This document shows positions 6,137 to 7,160 of a stretch of 7,160 nucleotides of DNA, in pieces. Position 1 is the stretch's first letter. Every line of letters starts with the position of its first letter. The position numbers and the translations under genes are program-made. This DNA is from Chitinophagales bacterium (GTDB lineage Bacteria > Bacteroidota > Bacteroidia > Chitinophagales > Chitinophagaceae): the NCBI GenBank assembly GCA_025355935.1, contig JANXYS010000086.1:1-7160 (forward strand), written 5' to 3'. The notes under the pieces are model-generated. The model was not told where the DNA came from, did not search any database, and was given only the letters and a program-made list of their open reading frames with translations.

Positions 6137-6307
6137 ATGAAACGGATTGTACCTGTGTTGGTTATTGCATCATTATTAATGAATAGCTGCTCTATTTTTA
6201 GAAAGAAAGAGAAATACGGCTGCCCCAGTGATGCAAGAAATATGACCGAGCAGGAAATTAATGCCCGAGCTAATAAAACCAAATATCGTGGCGGAAATAA
6301 GTACTGA
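6137..6307 (+). CDS. Small lipoprotein, 56 residues
   Basis: This short open frame runs from ATG 6137 to TGA 6305-6307. It encodes a lipoprotein signal peptide: MKR, then hydrophobic IVPVLVIASLLM, then the lipobox LMNSC with Cys18 as the lipidated residue. The mature part is only about 39 residues: a basic FRKKEKYG stretch, a second Cys in YGCPSDARNM (Cys29), and a polar Lys/Asn-rich tail. After cleavage by signal peptidase II it would be anchored in the inner or outer membrane facing the periplasm or surface. Similar tiny lipoproteins with a 'K.YGCPS..RN' core occur in Sphingobacteriaceae by my recollection, with no known function. It lies 47 nt after the carbonic anhydrase gene and 36 nt before the next gene on the same strand, so co-transcription is plausible. 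The signal peptide makes chance unlikely despite the length. Confidence 0.82.
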   Translation: MKRIVPVLVIASLLMNSCSIFRKKEKYGCPSDARNMTEQEINARANKTKYRGGNKY

Positions 6308-6343
6308 TTCTAAACCCTGATAACCTAAAAAACCCAAGCCCAT

Positions 6344-6646
6344 ATGTGTTACGAACTAAAAACTAATTTCGGAGGAACCGAAGCGGTTATTGATGATAAC
6401 TGCGGGATCACCAAATTTTATGCGATTGCCGACACCCTTGCTCAAAAACTTCAGATTGAGTTCATTAACCAGGTTGATGAAAGTGATACGCTCGACTGGG
6501 ATTTTAAATACAAAGACCAATTCTTAACCCTGCACTACAATGTTTTTAATGGTGTAAGCATTTTCCCACATGAAAAAAAGAATATCCGGCAAGAACACAA
6601 TGCTGTGATGGAAGTGGCAAATTTTCTCCAACGAAGTATTTTCTGA
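6344..6646 (+). CDS. Conserved-looking hypothetical protein, 100 residues
   Basis: I do not recognise the family. The product is a small, acidic, soluble-looking protein with no signal peptide or membrane segment. The order suggests a compact alpha/beta fold: strand TKFYA, helix DTLAQKLQIEF, acidic loop DESDTLDWDFKY, strands DQFLTLHYNVFNGVSIFP, then a C-terminal helix NAVMEVANFLQRSIF. The 'hydrophobic strand - NGVSIFP' segment and even amino-acid use argue for a real gene. It begins 36 nt after the small lipoprotein gene on the same strand. Its TGA ends one base before the stop codon of the oppositely oriented rsgA, so no terminator can fit between them and each transcript should run into the other gene. 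The function is unknown, and a link to ribosome assembly through rsgA is not supported beyond proximity. Confidence 0.75.
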   Translation: MCYELKTNFGGTEAVIDDNCGITKFYAIADTLAQKLQIEFINQVDESDTLDWDFKYKDQFLTLHYNVFNGVSIFPHEKKNIRQEHNAVMEVANFLQRSIF

Positions 6647-6647
6647 T

Positions 6648-7160
6648 TTAATATTCCTTCTCGTTAATCGTATCACGGATGTTCAAATAACTCAGGTAGC
6701 GTTCTTCATGAATGTTGCCATTATTTACGCCTGCCTTTACCGCGCAACCGGGCTCATCGAGGTGTATGCAATTATTAAACTGGCAATCATTTATCACAGC
6801 ACGCATTTCGGGGAAATAATGCGATAGTTCCTGCTTTGAAATATCAACGAGGCCCATCTCCCTGATACCCGGAGTATCAATGATCTGGCCACCCTGCGGC
6901 AGATTATACATTTCGGCAAAAGTGGTGGTATGTAATCCCTTGCCGCTCCATCCGCTAACGTCCTGCGTTTTTAATTTCCGTTCAGGAAAAATATAATTAA
7001 TAAAAGAAGATTTTCCCACACCCGAATGCCCGCTCAACAAGGTAATTTTATCTGTTAAAAGGGTTTGTACATCTTCCAACGCTTCAGCTTTTTCGATGCT
7101 CATCAGTTGCACTGTGTAGCCAATCGGTTCATAGATTTCTTTGACCAGTTCGAATTTTTC
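6648..7160 (-). CDS. rsgA: Ribosome small-subunit-dependent GTPase RsgA (5' partial)
   Basis: About 170 C-terminal residues of a protein usually near 300 are visible. The frame stays open to the window edge (upstream residues KFELVKEIYEPIGYTVQ), so the GTG at 7110-7112 is an internal Val codon. RsgA is a circularly permuted GTPase that assists late 30S maturation and is strongly stimulated by the 30S subunit. Visible parts are the P-loop GHSGVGKSSFIN, the switch region with GLHTTTFAEMY, and G3 as DTPGIREMG. The C-terminal zinc-binding segment has the spacing C-x4-C-x-H-x5-C (DCQFNNCIHLDEPGCAV), followed by a helix with ERYLSYL. The NKxD (G4) motif and OB-fold domain, which precede the P-loop in this family, lie outside the window. 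All residues expected in the visible part are present. The stop is 1 nt from that of the convergent 100-residue gene. Confidence 0.96.
   Translation of the reverse strand, partial: EKFELVKEIYEPIGYTVQLMSIEKAEALEDVQTLLTDKITLLSGHSGVGKSSFINYIFPERKLKTQDVSGWSGKGLHTTTFAEMYNLPQGGQIIDTPGIREMGLVDISKQELSHYFPEMRAVINDCQFNNCIHLDEPGCAVKAGVNNGNIHEERYLSYLNIRDTINEKEY

Noticed and set aside
7110..7112. GTG as the start of RsgA
   Set aside because: The frame continues upstream to the window edge with family-like residues (EIYEPIGYTV), and the OB domain and G4 motif must lie beyond it.

Overview
The window looks like a chromosomal segment of a Bacteroidota bacterium, most probably Sphingobacteriaceae (Mucilaginibacter/Pedobacter-like). 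This is inferred from protein style (secreted NIPSNAP protein, small LxxC lipoprotein, Omp85-type barrel ending in Phe), from A/T-rich start-codon leaders without a Shine-Dalgarno sequence, and from moderate-to-low G+C. No rRNA, tRNA, CRISPR array, transposase or phage gene was found. Two genes are cut by the window edges.

Layout. Left block, + strand: the C-terminal beta-barrel of a large outer-membrane protein (1-1226, 5' end outside the window), then a secreted two-domain NIPSNAP-family protein (1303-2100). Next comes a convergent gap (2101-2347) carrying a perfect 38-bp palindrome and a degenerate tandem copy of it. It is followed on the - strand by an orphan protein with an N-terminal helix-turn-helix-like segment and a charged, probably coiled-coil remainder (2348-2902). 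A long A+T-rich stretch (2903-3555) has no convincing gene; it contains a 12-bp inverted repeat and two peptide fragments that resemble decayed genes.

Right block: a small membrane kinase of the DgkA/undecaprenol kinase family (3556-3909, -), a 286-nt gap with a G+C-rich patch, and a class III PLP-dependent aminotransferase (4196-5395, -). Divergent from the latter are a gamma-class carbonic anhydrase (real start 5577), a 56-residue lipoprotein that is easy to miss (6137-6307), and an unrecognised 100-residue protein (6344-6646), all on +. The last of these converges, with a single base between the stop codons, on the ribosome-assembly GTPase RsgA (6648-7160, -, 5' end outside the window).

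How the genes relate: most are ordinary housekeeping or envelope functions (outer-membrane barrel, lipid phosphorylation, amino-group transfer, CO2/bicarbonate-type hexapeptide protein, 30S maturation) and do not form one obvious pathway. I see no clear new multi-gene system. The parts least explained by known families lie at 2101-4195: the palindrome pair, the HTH/coiled-coil orphan with an inverted repeat upstream, the gene relics and the G+C-rich intergenic patch.
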